This document shows, one piece after another, positions 61,601 through 64,000 of a DNA stretch of 64,000 bases. A program made the translations under genes and the position numbers. Positions within the stretch are counted from its first letter, which is position 1. Each line of letters begins with the position of its first letter. The notes under the pieces are model-generated. The model had not been told where the DNA came from and searched no databases. It saw nothing but the letters and a program-made list of their open reading frames with translations. Origin of the DNA: Caenorhabditis remanei (lineage: Eukaryota > Nematoda > Chromadorea > Rhabditida > Rhabditidae); contig NC_071330.1 in the NCBI RefSeq assembly GCF_010183535.1, positions 14,861,717 to 14,925,716 of the forward strand, given 5' to 3'.

Positions 61601-63174
61601 ACGTCGGGCCAAGGGTGAGCTGGAAATTGCTGAAAATCCGCGAAAAAATGAAGTTTTTTCATCGAAAATTGCGAAACATCGAGCGAAAACGAGTCAAAAC
61701 GAAGATTTTTCAGCTAAAATCACTAACAACTTGTTCATTTTGTGGCAAACGCGGTCCACTGACAATCTAGTGCTTTTTCCTCGATTTTTCACTCGAAAAT
61801 CACTGAAATTGCACTAGATTATCAGTAGAGCGCGTTTAGTCACGCGTAGGCGGGAGCTATGCTCAAATTTCAGTTTTTCGGCTCCAAACGCTAGTTTTAT
61901 GTGGCAAACGCGCTCCACTGATAATCTGATGCAATTTCTGCGTTTTTTTACTGAAAAATCACTGAAATTGTATCCTATTATCAGTAGAGCGCGTTTAGTC
62001 ACGCGTAGGCGGAAGCTATGCACAAAATTTCATTTTTCGGGTTTTTTTAATTTCAAACTGTATTTTCAGTGACCAACCGACTGTCGCTATCATTTCGTGT
62101 CTATTCGTCGAGAAACAAGCCGTCGATGCACTCATTGAAGAGTCTTCCACTATTCACAAGTACAAATCTGGAGGAGAATCGAATGTCTATACACTTGGAA
62201 GGTTTGTAATGGGAAAATCGAGGTTTTCAGCGTTTTTACAGTGAAAAACAGCCCAAAATTCGAAATTTTCAGTGAAAATTGAACAACTTTGACTCAAAAT
62301 TCGAATTTCCCGTCAAAAACCACCTCAAAATCACTTTTCCCGAGTTTTCTCACTCAATTTTGGAAGATCTGGGTTACTGTAGTTTTGATTGTGTGCAAAC
62401 ACGAAGACTGCATACACCGAACACCAGATTTTACGACTTTTTAATATTTTGAGCTGAAAAATAGGTTTCTGGGGTGAAAAATCGCTTAGAAACCGAATTT
62501 TTCACTGAAAATCACCAAAAATTTCAAATTTTTCGTCCAAAACCCGATTTTTGTCAATTTTATCGATTTCCTCATCAAAAATCACCCCTGATCTACTTTT
62601 TTTTGCGTTTTTTTCACTCAGTTTTCGAATTTTTGGGTTACTGTAGTTTCGATTGTGTGCAAACACCTAGTCTGCATACACCGAACACCTGATTCGACGC
62701 CATTTTCGAGTTTTAAGCTGAAAAATGGGTTTTTTCGGTCAAAAATGGCTCAAAAAACGGATTTTTAACGGAAATTTTCAAATTTTTGAGCTGAAAAATG
62801 GTTTTTTCGACTCTAAAAACCCTTAGAAACCGAATTTTTCACTGAAAACCCCTAAAAATCTCAATTTTTTCTCAAAAATTTTAAATTTCCCGCTTCCAGA
62901 ATCGGTTCTCATCGCGTCGTCGCAACAAAACTGGCCTTGATTGGTGATTCTCGTGAAGCGATCACATCGGCCGGCTCAATTACGACACGTCTTCTCGGAA
63001 ACTTCCAAAATATCGAGCACGTCTTCATTGTAGGCGTTGGAGGGGCGGTCCCTCACTTCACGGACGCTTCACTTCATGCAAGACTCGGGGACGTCATTGT
63101 GTCGGCATCGCGCCCACATCAATACGTTTATGCCCATGATTTATTGTTCGATCGGATTACTGAACAGATTACTG
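58677..63174 (+). CDS. Winged-helix plus nucleoside phosphorylase-like protein, 5'-complete copy (3' end outside window)
   Basis: Exons: 58677-58756, 58805-58899, 58971-59144, 59900-60031, 61341-61614, 62070-62201, 62900-63174 (387 codons, phases consistent). Start MTTIKGDLVVLTPLK directly after a TTTTTCAG, suggesting trans-splicing. The winged-helix-like segment is at about residues 175-225, and a phosphorylase-type domain starts at about residue 252 (TVAIISCLFVEKQAVDAL, VFIVGVGGAVPHF, ARLGDVIVS). Proteins with this fold cleave or phosphorolyse nucleosides; joined to a DNA-binding-type fold the role is unknown. Nearly identical to the minus-strand copy at 32.2-36.6 kb, with one extra Ser codon in exon 7. 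The final exon of that copy (FAIRNWNSEDKAIERIV) should lie beyond 64000. Confidence 0.75.
60573..61186. repeat. Tandem array of 160-bp hairpin repeats
   Basis: Four units start at 60573, 60734, 60894 and 61055, with spacings of 160-161 bp. Each has stems GTAGAGCGCGTTT and its inverse around GATAATCTGATGCATTTTCTG, then a TAGTCACGCGTCGG tail. Two more units start at 61742 and 61901. All are in introns of the phosphorylase-like gene; the paralogous intron on the minus strand has only a half copy. Confidence 0.85.
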
Positions 63175-64000
63175 GTGAGAAAATGGGGGAAATTGGAGAA
63201 AAAATGGCTGAAAATGAGCTAAATTTGGCTGAAATTGGTTGAAAGCAGTTGAAATCGCCCGAAATTAGAAATTGCTGAAAAATGAGCTGAAATGAGCTAA
63301 AATCGGCTGAAAATGGAGGAAAAGTATCTGAAAATAATGATTTTTGACTGAAAGATGCTGAAAATCGGTTTAAATTGGCTGAAAATTATCTGAAATCGGC
63401 TGAAAATGAGCTCTAATTGGCTGAAAATAATGATTTTTGACTAAGAATTGGCTGAAAATTTGTTGGAAATGAGCAGAAATTGGCTAAAATTGACTGAAAA
63501 TGAGATAAAATTGACAAAAAATGAGCTGAAATCGACTGGAATTTGTGATTTCTGACTGAAAATTGCTGAAAATCGGCTAAAATCGGCTGAAAATGGCTGA
63601 AAATTGGCCGAAAATGAACTGAAATCGTCTGAAAATAATGATTTTTACTGAAAAAATGATGAAATCCGCCCAGCATCGTGATTCTGGACATCCGGACATC
63701 CCAGAAAGACAGACAGACAATTTTTTGGTCAAAAACCTCTATTTTGGACATCCGGACACACAGACAGACTTATAGCAACCCGTTTAACACAAATTTTGAC
63801 AAAAAATGCATTTTTTGCATTCAAAACCGCCGAAAAAACTGTCTGGAAATGTCTGAAAACGCAGAGAGACAATTTTGACCAAAAACTTCAGTTTTGGGCA
63901 TCCGGACACTGAAAAATACTCGGAAAAGGCGGATTCTGAATGTAAAATCTCAATTTTCGTCGATTTTTGCAATTTTCGTGTCAAAAAAATGCCGAAAAGT
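63175..64000. repeat. Degenerate GGCTGAAAAT tandem repeats in the last intron
   Basis: From 63185 to about 63660 variants of GGCTGAAAATGAGCTGAAAT recur without a strict period. From 63680 to 63920 come copies of TTTTGGACATCCGGACA with GACAGACA tails. I see no exon up to the edge of the window. Confidence 0.6.

Overview
The window looks like nuclear DNA of a nematode, most likely a Caenorhabditis of the Elegans group. It is AT-rich, and its genes are split by many short introns (down to 43-47 nt) that end in the worm acceptor TTTTCAG/TTTCAG. The recognisable genes are animal ones: calpain, RNase H1, Ral-type GTPase, SPB1-type methyltransferase, and a winged-helix/nucleoside phosphorylase protein. 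The species cannot be fixed from the sequence alone. All gene models were assembled by hand from open frames, splice signals and comparison of paralogues within the window; there is no transcript evidence.

Layout. 1-0.8 kb: the 3' end of a probable LTR-element reading frame. 1.2-9.9 kb (+): two tandem calpain-like genes that share an exon plan but have decayed catalytic residues. 10.0-12.3 kb: a 1.87-kb foldback element and a small palindrome. 12.5-15.1 kb (-): an intact-looking RNase H1 gene whose 3' end overlaps a 363-codon repetitive basic reading frame. 15.7-25.3 kb (-): three members of a nematode-type gene family (F-box-like N terminus, conserved Cys cluster, unknown C-terminal domain), the outermost broken by a stop codon. 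25.5-32 kb: repeats, tRNA-like Pol III modules, a 9-bp-TSD element and an SPB1/FTSJ3 relic. 32.2-36.6 kb (-): a winged-helix/phosphorylase gene lacking its first exon. 37.5-41.4 kb (-): an acidic/RS-like gene running in frame into Ral GTPase exons, with duplicated and damaged exons. 43.4-54.8 kb (+): four more members of the F-box-like family. 55-58.6 kb: mostly noncoding with repeats. 58.7 kb to the right edge (+): the second winged-helix/phosphorylase copy, cut by the window end.

The most striking aspect is architectural. Two arrays of the same gene family face away from each other, and the phosphorylase gene also occurs once on each strand. The order is not a simple mirror, so more than one inversion or duplication, or an assembly that holds both haplotypes, must be considered. 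First and last exons of the seven family members are almost identical while the middle exons differ, which points to gene conversion. Foldback, hAT-like and Mutator-like elements and tRNA-derived modules sit in nearly every long intron and intergenic gap.

The family of seven is the best candidate for something undescribed: all members keep a C-x2-C-x2-C-x6-C cluster and a very constant C-terminal domain that I cannot assign to a named family.
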